This document shows, in pieces, positions 9,283-17,561 of a stretch of 20,779 nucleotides of DNA; the stretch's first letter is position 1; every line of letters starts with the position of its first letter. Position numbers and translations under genes: made by a program. The stretch comes from Oscillospiraceae bacterium. GTDB lineage: Bacteria; Bacillota_A; Clostridia; Oscillospirales; Oscillospiraceae. A model generated the notes under the pieces. The model was not told the origin of the DNA. It saw nothing but the letters and a program-made list of their open reading frames with translations, and searched no databases. Location of the stretch: assembly GCA_017415945.1 (NCBI GenBank), contig JAFQDR010000053.1, positions 1-20,779 of the forward strand. The letters run 5' to 3'.

Positions 9283-11763
9283 ATGAATATCATCTGGACA
9301 GCACAGATTCAGTCACCCGATCACATCCACGATTACACAATCCCCGCGCGCGTTCCGGGCTGCATTCATGCCGATCTGCTTCGTGCGGGCTTGATTTGTG
9401 ATCCCTATTGGCGGGATAATAACGAACAGCTTCAATGGATTGAGGCGTGCGATGTAACCTATACAGGAACCTTTTCACTGGACGAAGTCCACCACGACAG
9501 CCATCTGATTTTTCGAGGGCTTGATGTATATGCATCAATTTACTGCAATGGAGTTCTGCTTGGATTGAGCGACAACATGCATATCACTTGGGATTTTGAT
9601 GTCTCAGATGTGTTGATCGTCGGTGAGAATCAGCTTACCGTTGCCTTTCGCTCTCCGATACGTGAAGTGGAAGGTGCACCGAGACGAAGCGCTGCTTTCA
9701 CCTGTGAACGACTCTATACGAGGCGTGTTCAATGCAGCTATGGATGGGATTGGCTCGGACGGTTTGTCACCATGGGAATCTGGAAGCCGGTTGAGCTGAT
9801 CGTTCGTCACCACGATTACATCGGTGACAGACAGGATGGGATTTACGTTTTCACAAAGAATATCAATCCATACAGCGCGCAGATCGGTGCGGCACTGCAC
9901 TTCGAAAATGTTACCGGAAACGCATGGGTGAAAATGGAGATTTACGATCCCCACGGAAAGAAGCTTTGGGAAAAAACACGTCGGATTTTGCTGCCAAATA
10001 TGGACGAGACGGTCGATATTTCAGACCCCATGCTTTGGTTTCCTGCGGGATACGGAGAGCAGCCTTTATACCGCTTGGCAATCACAACCTATACCGACAG
10101 CTCATTGAAGGAAATGACCGAGATGCGCGAGGTTGACTTCGGCATTCGCACAGTCGTTATTCTTGAGCCCGAAGATCACCCCGATTCTGCAGAATCTGTG
10201 ATGGCAAAGAAACTGAAAGAGACTGCACATTTGCAGGAGTGGGATAAAAATGAACGATCAAGCGCCTTCTGGCTGCTGGTCAACGGCGTTCGCATTTTCT
10301 GTCAGGGCGCAAACTGGGTGCCCAGTGAGCCATTCCCCTCCGAAGAAAATGAGGAAAAGATTACAAGGCTCATCGCACTTGCGAAGGGAGCGGGTGTCAA
10401 TATGCTGCGCATGTGGGGAGGCGGTATATTCGCACCGAAGCTGCTGCTTGATGCCTGTGACCGTGAAGGAATTCTTGTGACGCAGGACTTTTTGATGGCC
10501 TGTGGTGACTATCCCGAGGAGAATTCTGACTTTTTGGAACAGCTGCGAAAGGAAGCAAAAGAGGCAGCTCTGACCATGCGCAATCATCCCTCTCTTGTAT
10601 GGTGGTCGGGAGATAATGAAAATGCGGTTCGCGGAAATGAAAACCTCGAATCTTACAACGGACGGGATGCAGCGCTCCTTGCGATCGGTCCGGTGCTGAA
10701 GAATCTCGATCCGCAGAGAACATTTCTCCCATCCAGTCCGTATGGCGGCGTTCCGTATGCCTCGGGTGTGCGGGGGACAACACATAATACACAGTTTCTT
10801 GGGAATCTGTTTGCTTGGGTCAGAGAAGGGAATCTGAAGAATTACAGAGAATATCTTGACACTTATCTGAACCGCTTTACCGCAGAGCAGCCTGCTCTCG
10901 GTATGCCTTTTCTGTCCTGCCTGAAGAAATTCATGACCGATGAGGATATTTTCGGGGATGATAGCAGCATCAGCGAATACCATACAAAGAATAATCCGGG
11001 GCTTGGTGAGATTACGCTGTACGGATATGTGGAACGCTTAGCGCAGGGGATCTTCGGCGATTTTCATTCAGGGGAAGATCGGGTGAAAAAGATGCAGCAG
11101 CTCCATTGTGAGTGGATCAGACTTTCCATGGAACTCTTCCGTAGGCATGCTTGGTATTCATCGGGAATTCTTTATTGGATGTGGAATGATTGCTGGCCTG
11201 CCGCAAACGGTTGGTCAATGATCGATTATTACGGCAATCCGAAACCGGGATATTACGCATTTAAACGCTGCGCAAAACCGCTGATTGCTTCGATACAGCT
11301 TCATGATGAGATAAGTGATGCCCCCTGTACGAGAGTATATCTCTCTTATCATGGAAGCGCCGAGCAAATCGCAGTTGGTTCCTGTAGGCTGTATCGCTAT
11401 CACATTCTGTCTGGTGAAGAGGATTACGAATATGAGATCCCGATCGAAATACAGGCGGGCAGATCGGAAATTATATTCAACGATGAGGCGATACCGCTCA
11501 CATGCGAGACGGTGCTTGTTGCAGATATTCAGACCGATGTCGGCTCTGACCGTGCATTTTGTCTGCCGGCAGGCTGCTGTTATGCCGATATGGCCTTTGT
11601 CGATGCACAGCCTGAGATTGTCGAGGAGACCGAAGATTTCATCCGCTTGCAGGCAAAGGAAACGCTCCCCTTTGCGTTGATCGATACAGAAAACGTAATT
11701 CTGGAAGAAAACGGAGCCTTTCTGAAAAAAGGCGAAATTGTAGTATACCGAAAATTAAAATAA
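9283..11763 (+). CDS. Glycoside hydrolase family 2, beta-mannosidase-like
   Basis: This 826-residue enzyme matches the length and architecture of bacterial beta-mannosidases. It has an N-terminal jelly-roll (about 1-175, with VPGCIHADL at 24-32 and YGWDWLGRF at 153-161), an immunoglobulin-like domain (about 180-290, ending in EVDFGIRTV) and a TIM barrel (about 325-690). The barrel contains GANWVPSEPFP (342-352), MLRMWGGG (374-381) and WWSGDNE (440-446) with acid/base Glu446. RFTAEQPALGMP (531-542) places the probable nucleophile at Glu535. The family removes terminal beta-mannose, but related GH2 members cleave other beta-glycosides. No signal peptide is present, so it acts in the cytoplasm. 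RBS AAGGAG lies before ATG 9283. It follows the PL8 gene and is closed off by a terminator at 11769. Specificity for mannose is likely but unproven. Confidence 0.88.
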   Translation: MNIIWTAQIQSPDHIHDYTIPARVPGCIHADLLRAGLICDPYWRDNNEQLQWIEACDVTYTGTFSLDEVHHDSHLIFRGLDVYASIYCNGVLLGLSDNMHITWDFDVSDVLIVGENQLTVAFRSPIREVEGAPRRSAAFTCERLYTRRVQCSYGWDWLGRFVTMGIWKPVELIVRHHDYIGDRQDGIYVFTKNINPYSAQIGAALHFENVTGNAWVKMEIYDPHGKKLWEKTRRILLPNMDETVDISDPMLWFPAGYGEQPLYRLAITTYTDSSLKEMTEMREVDFGIRTVVILEPEDHPDSAESVMAKKLKETAHLQEWDKNERSSAFWLLVNGVRIFCQGANWVPSEPFPSEENEEKITRLIALAKGAGVNMLRMWGGGIFAPKLLLDACDREGILVTQDFLMACGDYPEENSDFLEQLRKEAKEAALTMRNHPSLVWWSGDNENAVRGNENLESYNGRDAALLAIGPVLKNLDPQRTFLPSSPYGGVPYASGVRGTTHNTQFLGNLFAWVREGNLKNYREYLDTYLNRFTAEQPALGMPFLSCLKKFMTDEDIFGDDSSISEYHTKNNPGLGEITLYGYVERLAQGIFGDFHSGEDRVKKMQQLHCEWIRLSMELFRRHAWYSSGILYWMWNDCWPAANGWSMIDYYGNPKPGYYAFKRCAKPLIASIQLHDEISDAPCTRVYLSYHGSAEQIAVGSCRLYRYHILSGEEDYEYEIPIEIQAGRSEIIFNDEAIPLTCETVLVADIQTDVGSDRAFCLPAGCCYADMAFVDAQPEIVEETEDFIRLQAKETLPFALIDTENVILEENGAFLKKGEIVVYRKLK

Positions 11764-11768
11764 CACGA

Positions 11769-11801
11769 AAGCCTCAAAATCTTTGGTTTTGGGGCTTTTT
11801 T
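11769..11801 (+). terminator. Intrinsic terminator after the GH2 gene
   Basis: AAGCCTCAAAA (11769-11779) pairs with TTTTGGGGCTT (11787-11797), with one G-U pair, and runs into a T6 tract. It starts six bases after the stop codon and is a strong rho-independent terminator. Confidence 0.9.
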
Positions 11802-11909
11802 GATCGTTTACAATGTGTTTATACACAAAATATGGGATTGATGCCCTCTAATATCAATATCCCAAAGGCCTGGAGTAGGCAAATGTGAACCGCCCTTTAT
11901 TCGATTTGT

Positions 11910-11974
11910 GTTCAGAATATTCATATTATGTTCGACAATATCCTATTATGTGGAATTATTATGCCTTATACTAT
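11910..11974 (+). promoter_or_regulatory. Regulated promoter of solute-binding protein 2 (shared operator B)
   Basis: GTTCAGAA (11910), TTATGT (11926), CCTATTA (11942) and GGAATT (11952) mirror operator A upstream of 5704. TATTATG is repeated at 11924-11930 and 11944-11950, 20 bases or about two helical turns apart, and again at 11957-11963. This is the spacing expected for a tandem-binding AraC-type activator. A -10-like TATACT/TACTAT sits at 11967-11974 without a recognisable -35. Confidence 0.65.
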
Positions 11975-12025
11975 AGTAGCGATATCATGGTATAAAAATC
12001 ATTCAACTTATTTCAGGAGGTCAAC

Positions 12026-13504
12026 ATGAAACGAATTTGCATGGCTTTTCTCAGCATATTTCTTGCGGCAGCACTATTCTCATCCTGTGCACCCGAAGCT
12101 TCGTCCGGAGAAGAGAATATGAACACAGGTACTACTCTGACCGAGAGTACACCACCCGAAGATATCCTTGTGGGGCTTGAGCGTGCCAATCTGCCCAAAA
12201 ACGATTTTGGCGGCGTGGATTTTGTCTTTTTCCACGAGGACAGCGAAGCAACGGCATCTACAGGAGATGCATGGCGTATGATTGACTCGGATCAGCAGAA
12301 CGGCGAGATTCTGAACGATGAGATTTATAAGCGAAACAAAAAAGTTGAAGAACTGTATGGCGTTGTGATCGATGTCGTTCAGAACAGCGGTGACTCAAAG
12401 CAGATCATGAAAAACAGCGTAAATGCAGATGATAACGCTTATCAGGCATTTTTTGCAAGTCTCACCAATATGCTTCCTGTTTCACAGGAGAATTATCTGG
12501 CAGACTGGCTGGATATGCCTCATTTGAATACGGCAGCTGATTGGTGGGATCAGTCGGTGGTGGATGCATTTACAATCAAAAACAAGCTTTATATGTGTAC
12601 CGGCGACATCTCACCGTTGGTCAACTGCCGTGTATATTCGATTGTGTTTAACAAGGATATGTGTGCCGAGCTGGGACTGGAGCTTCCCTATGCCAGCGTT
12701 TTTGACGGAAACTGGACGCTGGAAAAATTCAATTACTATACAGCCAATGTGAACAGCGATATCAATGGCGACAGTAAGATGGATTTTGATGACCGCTGGG
12801 GGTATCTTTCTCAGAACGGCAATTCACTGATGATGTATTTCTCGGCTGGCGGTACCGTTGTGCAGAAGAATAGCGATAGCCTTGTTCTTTCAATCAATTC
12901 CGAGCGTAATATCTCGCTGGCGACTGCAGCACTTTTGGTGTCGATTGATGAGACAAGAACGCTCATGGGTAATCCGCTGACCGCCAATGGCGGTTGGGCG
13001 GCAGTTTCCAACTGGTTTGCAGAGGGCGGATCGCTGATGCGTGCCTCTGTGTTTGAGCCTGTCCCGCGCGATTATCGCTCGATGGAAACCGACTTCGGTG
13101 TGCTTCCTTTTCCCAAGCTGGATGAAGCACAGGATAGATATTATACATTCCCTGAGGCAACCGGTTTTGTGATTTCGTTCCCTACGACCTGCGACAGGGA
13201 AATGTGCGGTCTGATCGTGGAAGCGATGGCAGCCGAGTCAACATATACCGTTAAAAAGGCCTTCTATGAAACCTGCTTGAATGAGAAATCGGTTCGTGAT
13301 GAGGAGTCACAGAGAATTCTTGATATTATCTTCAACAGCAAGCAGTTTGATATCGGATATATCCTTGATTTCGGTAAGATTGCATCTCGCATTATCAATC
13401 TCGAGAGCAAACGCAACACTGAAGTTGCAAGTGCATTTGCTTCGATCACCGCGCAGGCAGAGGAAGCGCTTGAAAAATTCCTCGAAAGCTACGAAAACAA
13501 CTGA
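12026..13504 (+). CDS. Lipoprotein extracellular solute-binding protein (carbohydrate ABC transporter family 1-like), paralogue 2
   Basis: This 492-residue lipoprotein has signal peptide 1-20 and lipobox FSSC with lipidated Cys21. The mature protein parallels the product of 5704-7203: NDEIYKRNKKVEELYG (97-112), ADWWDQ (171-176), FNKDMCAELG (208-217), GNWTLEKFN (228-236), an EF-hand-like DINGDSKMDFDD (245-256) and LPFPKLDEAQD. RBS AGGAGG lies seven bases before ATG 12026. It has its own promoter, which shares the operator of paralogue 1, and a bidirectional terminator follows. No permease is nearby. The two paralogues differ substantially in the ligand-facing segments, so they may bind different chain lengths or ends of the same glycan; this is inference. 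Confidence 0.88.
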   Translation: MKRICMAFLSIFLAAALFSSCAPEASSGEENMNTGTTLTESTPPEDILVGLERANLPKNDFGGVDFVFFHEDSEATASTGDAWRMIDSDQQNGEILNDEIYKRNKKVEELYGVVIDVVQNSGDSKQIMKNSVNADDNAYQAFFASLTNMLPVSQENYLADWLDMPHLNTAADWWDQSVVDAFTIKNKLYMCTGDISPLVNCRVYSIVFNKDMCAELGLELPYASVFDGNWTLEKFNYYTANVNSDINGDSKMDFDDRWGYLSQNGNSLMMYFSAGGTVVQKNSDSLVLSINSERNISLATAALLVSIDETRTLMGNPLTANGGWAAVSNWFAEGGSLMRASVFEPVPRDYRSMETDFGVLPFPKLDEAQDRYYTFPEATGFVISFPTTCDREMCGLIVEAMAAESTYTVKKAFYETCLNEKSVRDEESQRILDIIFNSKQFDIGYILDFGKIASRIINLESKRNTEVASAFASITAQAEEALEKFLESYENN

Positions 13505-13525
13505 TTGTATATCCTGGCTGCAAAA

Positions 13526-13564
13526 AAACGGCGTTATTTCAAATCATCGAATATAAAGCCGTTT
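13526..13564. terminator. Bidirectional terminator between converging binding protein 2 and araC-family gene
   Basis: AAACGGC (13526-13532) pairs with GCCGTTT (13558-13564). On the minus strand the stem runs into seven T residues, which serves the AraC-family gene. On the plus strand it is followed by ATTC, a weaker exit for the binding-protein transcript. The loop is long (25 bases). Confidence 0.6.
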
Positions 13565-13601
13565 ATTCATCAACATCTTCGGTCATGCCCTTGGATATAA
13601 A

Positions 13602-14477
13602 TCATTCAAAATGCAGAGGTTCGTTATTATCCGATTTTTTCTGTGACTGTTTATATGCCATGGGAGTACAGCCAAAGTGCTTTTTAAAGACCGATATAAA
13701 ATAGGAGCTTTCGCTAAAACCGCAGAGAAGGGCTGTTTCTGTGACCGAATGCGCTTTGAGAAGATAGGATGCCTGCAAAATACGGTATTTGGTAAGGTAT
13801 TCATGAATTCCCATCCCCACATCCTTTTTGAAGATACGAGACAAATAGGAAGCGCTTACGCCATATGAGTCGGCAAGCTGATCAATTTTAATTTCAGAAG
13901 CAAAGTTTTCGGTGATACAGCAGAGGGTATTCTGTGTGAGTTTGTTAAGAAAGAAGGGGGATACGCGATTGCTGCGGGTATAGACGGCGTTGATCAGTGC
14001 GAGGATTTCTATTGTGTATGCCAGTGCAAGTGCGTGATGGTGTTCTTCCAGCGCATGCTCGAGTTTTTCGACAAGCCGCTGTGCGGTTGTCACATCCTTA
14101 CTGCTCGGTCTGAATATAACATTTCGGTTATGACTGTTATCGATCAGTGCTTTAATCAGCTTGTTTCCGTCTGAGATGTGGTCGAGTGATTTGATTCCCA
14201 CATTCAGCTCGTAATAATCGAGATGGGTTTGATTCAGAATCAGTCCGCAATGCATTTGGTATGGCTGCAGGACACAAATATCTCCATAGGTCGGGCGATA
14301 GGAATGATCATCAACGATCACCGAAAAATTGCCCTCCAGAAAAAGATTGATTTTGATATAGCAATAGCAGAATACCATTTCTTTCGTCCAGGTTCCCGCT
14401 TCCGCGTCCTCCTTGATGTGGTGAAATCGTATCTGCTTATCCACATCTTTCGTATCGATAACATGAAAAACTGCCAT
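13602..14477 (-). CDS. AraC/XylS-family transcriptional regulator
   Basis: This 291-residue regulator has an N-terminal cupin-like sensor domain (about 1-95, including EGNFSVIVDDHSYRPTYGD at 48-66 and PYQMHCG at 72-78), a helical linker (about 125-175) and a C-terminal double helix-turn-helix. The first HTH covers about 196-220 (IDQLADSYGVSASYLSRIFK). The second covers about 244-270 (SVTETALLCGFSESSYFISV, then FKKHFG), the typical AraC signature. Such proteins usually activate sugar-catabolic promoters when the sensor domain binds a sugar. The gene is divergent from the glycyl radical enzyme across 117 bases and convergent with binding protein 2. Three promoters in the locus carry related two-turn direct repeats that would suit it. 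RBS AAGGAG lies eight bases before ATG 14477. Confidence 0.92.
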   Translation of the reverse strand: MAVFHVIDTKDVDKQIRFHHIKEDAEAGTWTKEMVFCYCYIKINLFLEGNFSVIVDDHSYRPTYGDICVLQPYQMHCGLILNQTHLDYYELNVGIKSLDHISDGNKLIKALIDNSHNRNVIFRPSSKDVTTAQRLVEKLEHALEEHHHALALAYTIEILALINAVYTRSNRVSPFFLNKLTQNTLCCITENFASEIKIDQLADSYGVSASYLSRIFKKDVGMGIHEYLTKYRILQASYLLKAHSVTETALLCGFSESSYFISVFKKHFGCTPMAYKQSQKKSDNNEPLHFE

Positions 14478-14509
14478 CTGCCGCTCCTTGTGTTGTTCAT
14501 TAAAATAAT

Positions 14510-14557
14510 ATTATATCGATAATATGACGAATAATATAACATTTATGCTATTACTAT
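14510..14557. promoter_or_regulatory. Divergent araC / glycyl-radical-enzyme control region (shared operator C, looser)
   Basis: TAATATG (14520-14526) and ATTTATG (14541-14547) are 21 bases apart, with ACGAATAATAT between. This resembles the TTATGTTCGACAATAT arrangement before binding protein 2. ATTTATGC then leads into TATTACTATA, like TTATGCCTTATACTATA at 11960. A minus-strand TATAAT at 14510-14515 could serve the AraC gene. No strong -35 is seen in either direction. Confidence 0.5.
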
Positions 14558-14594
14558 ACCACCATATCTGGCTTTTGTCAAGAAAGGATTTTAT

Positions 14595-16781
14595 ATGTCT
14601 TATCAAAGTATACCGATTACCGAAAGAACCGAAAAACTGAGAAGTATTTTTCTCTCTCTGCCTGTACCGATGGAAGAGGACCCGTATGTAGATAAAAAAT
14701 ATCGCAAATTCAATACAGCCGATCGTTGGATCACGCTGGGCTATCTGAGAGGCTGGAAGAAGCATTGCAATGCAGAAACCACACGACTTCGTACCTCATA
14801 TGCGGAAGCAGAAGAGCTGTATGAAGCAGAGCCCTTGATCGCAGAAGAGGAGCTTTTGGTTGGGCGTCTCTATCTGCCCGAATATACGGAAGAAGAACAG
14901 AAAGAATACGATATGCTCTGCGATATGTTTGAGATGTCCTCCCATACGCTGACACAAATCACACCGAAACGAGATCATTTATCGCTAGATTTTGAAAAGC
15001 TGCTGAAGCTGGGCATTTCGGGGATCCGAGCAGAAATTCACGAAGCGATGGGAAAGCTTGATCTCAACTGCTGTCATGATTATCCTGCATACGAGGTGAT
15101 CAAACAGCATGAATTTTATCGCTGTTGTTTGATTGAGCTGGATGCGCTCTCCGATTTGGCAAGACGTTATGCGAAAAAGGCAGCCGAGATGGCTGAATCT
15201 GCTGCAGAAAACAGAAAGAATGAATTGATTCGGATCGCCGAAACACTTTTGAGGGTGCCCGAATATCCTGCAGGCAGCTTTTATGAAGCAATGCAAAGTG
15301 TTCAGTTTTTCCTCGGTACGCTCTTCGGTTTGTATCCCTTGAATCGCCCTGACCGTTATTTGTATCCCTATTATTTGCAGGATATCCAAATGGGCAGACT
15401 GACCAAAGAAGAAGCACAGGAACTGGTCGATCAATACTGTCTTCACATTTCGACCCGCGTCTTTACTCGTGCGGCATGCGGATTTATGGTCGGCGGGCTT
15501 GATGCCAATGGAGTGCTTGTAGAAAATGATTTGACCTATATGTTTATAACCGCTCTTGATCATCTGCAGCTTCCCGATCCTAATGGTGCTGTGGCGGTAT
15601 GTGAGCAGACGAGCGATGAATTGCTTCTGTACTGCGCAGAAATCCTCTCTCACGGTACAACACACCCCGCTTTCTTTAATGATGCAGCCATCGTAGCCTC
15701 TTTGGAGCAGAATTACGGCTGTCCCCATGAAGATGCGGTTAATTACATTCATACTACCTGTGCCGAGATTACGGTTGTCGGAAAAACAAGAGCGCATACC
15801 ACCGCTTTTATGGCTGATCTGCCCCAGCTTCTTGCAAAGACAGTCAGGGAACTTACCAATGAATCGGATTTCGATGAATTGCTTTGTCATTTTTATGAAA
15901 ACATTGTTTCGGACATGCGCGGTTACATTCTGTACTATGCGACGCGTATGCTCGAGGCCAGCCGCAACGGAAATGAGCCGATGCGCGTCTGCACACTGAT
16001 CGATGACTGTATCGGCAGAGGAAGAAGCATCTTTGAGGGCGGGGAAAAATACATGTTTATTCAGCCGATTATGATTGGTTTTTCCAATGCAGTGGACTCA
16101 CTTGCGGCGATCCGTTCGATCGTTTATGAAGATCGTCAGATGACGCTCAGTGCCTTCAACGAAATTGTCGAGCAGAATTTTGAGGGGCACGAAGAGCTGC
16201 GGCAATATATCATTCGAAACCTTCCTCATTACGGGAATGATGATGCTGCGGTTGATGATTTGGCAGGCAGCTTTGGCAGGCAGCTCCAGGCTCTTTTCAA
16301 AGAAAATAACCTCCTTTTCGGAAATCATATGATGCCGGGGACATTTTCTTATGTGGATCATGCTGCCCGCGGTGCACTGATGGGAGCGACCTTTGACGGA
16401 CGGCTCAGCGGCTATTCTTATTCGGACGGATGCAGTCCTGTTCAGGGGCGTGATGTGAACGGCCCCACCGCAATGATTAATTCACTGACCTCGTGGGAAC
16501 AGTCGTCGCTGATTGGCGGTATGGTTGTCAATGTCAAGTTCAGCAAAGAACATCTGCGCGGTGATAAACAGTATACACTTGTGGCGTTGCTGCGTACCTT
16601 CATCAAGCAGGGCGGTATTGAGCTGCAGGTAAATGCGGTGGACCGTGCTACATTAGAGGCAGCGCGTCAATCCCCTGAAAAATACAGCAATCTTCAGGTG
16701 CGTATTGGCGGATTCAGCGATTATTTTGTCAGATTGCAGCCGGAGCTTCAGCAGGAAATCATTGACAGAACCGAATATTAA
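14595..16781 (+). CDS. Glycyl radical enzyme of the pyruvate formate-lyase superfamily, unassigned subgroup
   Basis: This 728-residue protein has the full glycyl radical enzyme fold. Key points are HPAFFND (357-363), the thiyl loop IHTTCAE with Cys389 and Glu391 (385-391), YGNDD (546-550), FDGRLSGYSYSDG (600-612), SPVQGRD (614-620) and the C-terminal glycyl loop VRIGGFSDYF (702-711), where Gly706 is the expected radical site. Characterised dehydratases and lyases of this class usually have GCVE around the cysteine and RVxGY around the glycine. Here they are TCAE and RIGGF, so none of the well-known activities can be assigned. The retained Cys-x-Glu pair is typical of eliminating and lyase members rather than formate-lyases. 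It needs a radical-SAM activase, none of which is in the window. RBS AAAGGA precedes ATG 14595. It shares a control region with the AraC gene and lies 30 bases before an isomerase-like gene. Substrate is unknown; a deoxy or uronic sugar from the glycan is plausible. Confidence 0.9.
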   Translation: MSYQSIPITERTEKLRSIFLSLPVPMEEDPYVDKKYRKFNTADRWITLGYLRGWKKHCNAETTRLRTSYAEAEELYEAEPLIAEEELLVGRLYLPEYTEEEQKEYDMLCDMFEMSSHTLTQITPKRDHLSLDFEKLLKLGISGIRAEIHEAMGKLDLNCCHDYPAYEVIKQHEFYRCCLIELDALSDLARRYAKKAAEMAESAAENRKNELIRIAETLLRVPEYPAGSFYEAMQSVQFFLGTLFGLYPLNRPDRYLYPYYLQDIQMGRLTKEEAQELVDQYCLHISTRVFTRAACGFMVGGLDANGVLVENDLTYMFITALDHLQLPDPNGAVAVCEQTSDELLLYCAEILSHGTTHPAFFNDAAIVASLEQNYGCPHEDAVNYIHTTCAEITVVGKTRAHTTAFMADLPQLLAKTVRELTNESDFDELLCHFYENIVSDMRGYILYYATRMLEASRNGNEPMRVCTLIDDCIGRGRSIFEGGEKYMFIQPIMIGFSNAVDSLAAIRSIVYEDRQMTLSAFNEIVEQNFEGHEELRQYIIRNLPHYGNDDAAVDDLAGSFGRQLQALFKENNLLFGNHMMPGTFSYVDHAARGALMGATFDGRLSGYSYSDGCSPVQGRDVNGPTAMINSLTSWEQSSLIGGMVVNVKFSKEHLRGDKQYTLVALLRTFIKQGGIELQVNAVDRATLEAARQSPEKYSNLQVRIGGFSDYFVRLQPELQQEIIDRTEY

Positions 16782-16811
16782 TCAATTTGAAAAACAGGAG
16801 GGATATATAAC

Positions 16812-17561
16812 ATGCTGTCGGCAGGAATGGTTTCGGTGACCTTTCGCACATTTACACCACAGAAGATTCTGGTTGTGACAGCTGCTGCGGGATTGCAGGA
16901 TATTGAGTGGGGGAGTGATCTTCATGTTCCTGCTGGCAGCATTGAGAATGCGCAGTCAGTGAGGGAACTCACTGAACAGGCAGGGCTGCGACCGATCTCA
17001 TATGGTTCCTATTTTTTCGCAGGCTATAACGATGAGACGGTCTTCATTGAGATTTTGCAAACCGCAAAGGCGCTGGGGGCCCGCAATATCCGTATTTGGG
17101 CAGGAAAAAAGGGAAGTCGTGAAGAAGATGACCGCCAGAAGGTTGTACGATCGATTCGGCAGTGTGCAGCACTTTGTGAGAAAGAGGGGATTGTTCTCTC
17201 CATCGAATATCATATAAACACACTAACCGATCAGCTTCATTCAGCGCTTCGGCTGATAGACGAGGTTGCTCATGAGAATGTACGGTTATATTGGCAAATC
17301 AGCTCAGGTATCGATGATCCGGTTGTCAATATCCAGATACTTCGTGGTGTTTTGCCCTATTTGTCCAATGTTCATGTGAATGCGGCCAGCAGCAATGCGC
17401 TTATCCCCCTTGTGGAAGGAGAAGTCATGTGGCGCCGTGTCATTGATCTTTTGCGGCAGGATGGACACGATCGCAGTATGCTGATTGAGTTTACTCAAAA
17501 CGGATCGATTGAGCAATTTATGGATGATGCGAATACACTTTGCAGTTGGCTTTATTCGTGA
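16812..17561 (+). CDS. Sugar phosphate isomerase/epimerase-like TIM-barrel protein (xylose isomerase-like/AP endonuclease 2 superfamily)
   Basis: This 249-residue single-domain TIM barrel has the metal-site layout of the superfamily: DIEWGSD (30-36) with Glu32, SIEYH (130-134) with Glu132 and His134, YWQ (160-162) with Gln162, NVHVN (186-190) with His188, and LIEF (224-227) with Glu226. Relatives epimerise or isomerise keto-sugars, inositols and related compounds. It follows the glycyl radical enzyme by 30 bases with its own AGGAGG, so the two are co-transcribed and probably act in consecutive steps. The sequence is short compared with many 270-300 residue members but looks complete from start to stop. 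The exact substrate is not readable. Confidence 0.82.
   Translation: MLSAGMVSVTFRTFTPQKILVVTAAAGLQDIEWGSDLHVPAGSIENAQSVRELTEQAGLRPISYGSYFFAGYNDETVFIEILQTAKALGARNIRIWAGKKGSREEDDRQKVVRSIRQCAALCEKEGIVLSIEYHINTLTDQLHSALRLIDEVAHENVRLYWQISSGIDDPVVNIQILRGVLPYLSNVHVNAASSNALIPLVEGEVMWRRVIDLLRQDGHDRSMLIEFTQNGSIEQFMDDANTLCSWLYS

Noticed and set aside
11924..11963. Three TATTATG repeats considered as a CRISPR or tandem repeat
   Set aside because: Units are only seven bases with 13-20 base gaps and fit transcription-factor half-sites better; no CRISPR-like array exists in the window.
14985..15890. Minus-strand open frame of about 300 codons
   Set aside because: Fully antisense to the glycyl radical enzyme, whose motifs are unmistakable; no RBS and Cys/Ile-rich shadow-like composition.
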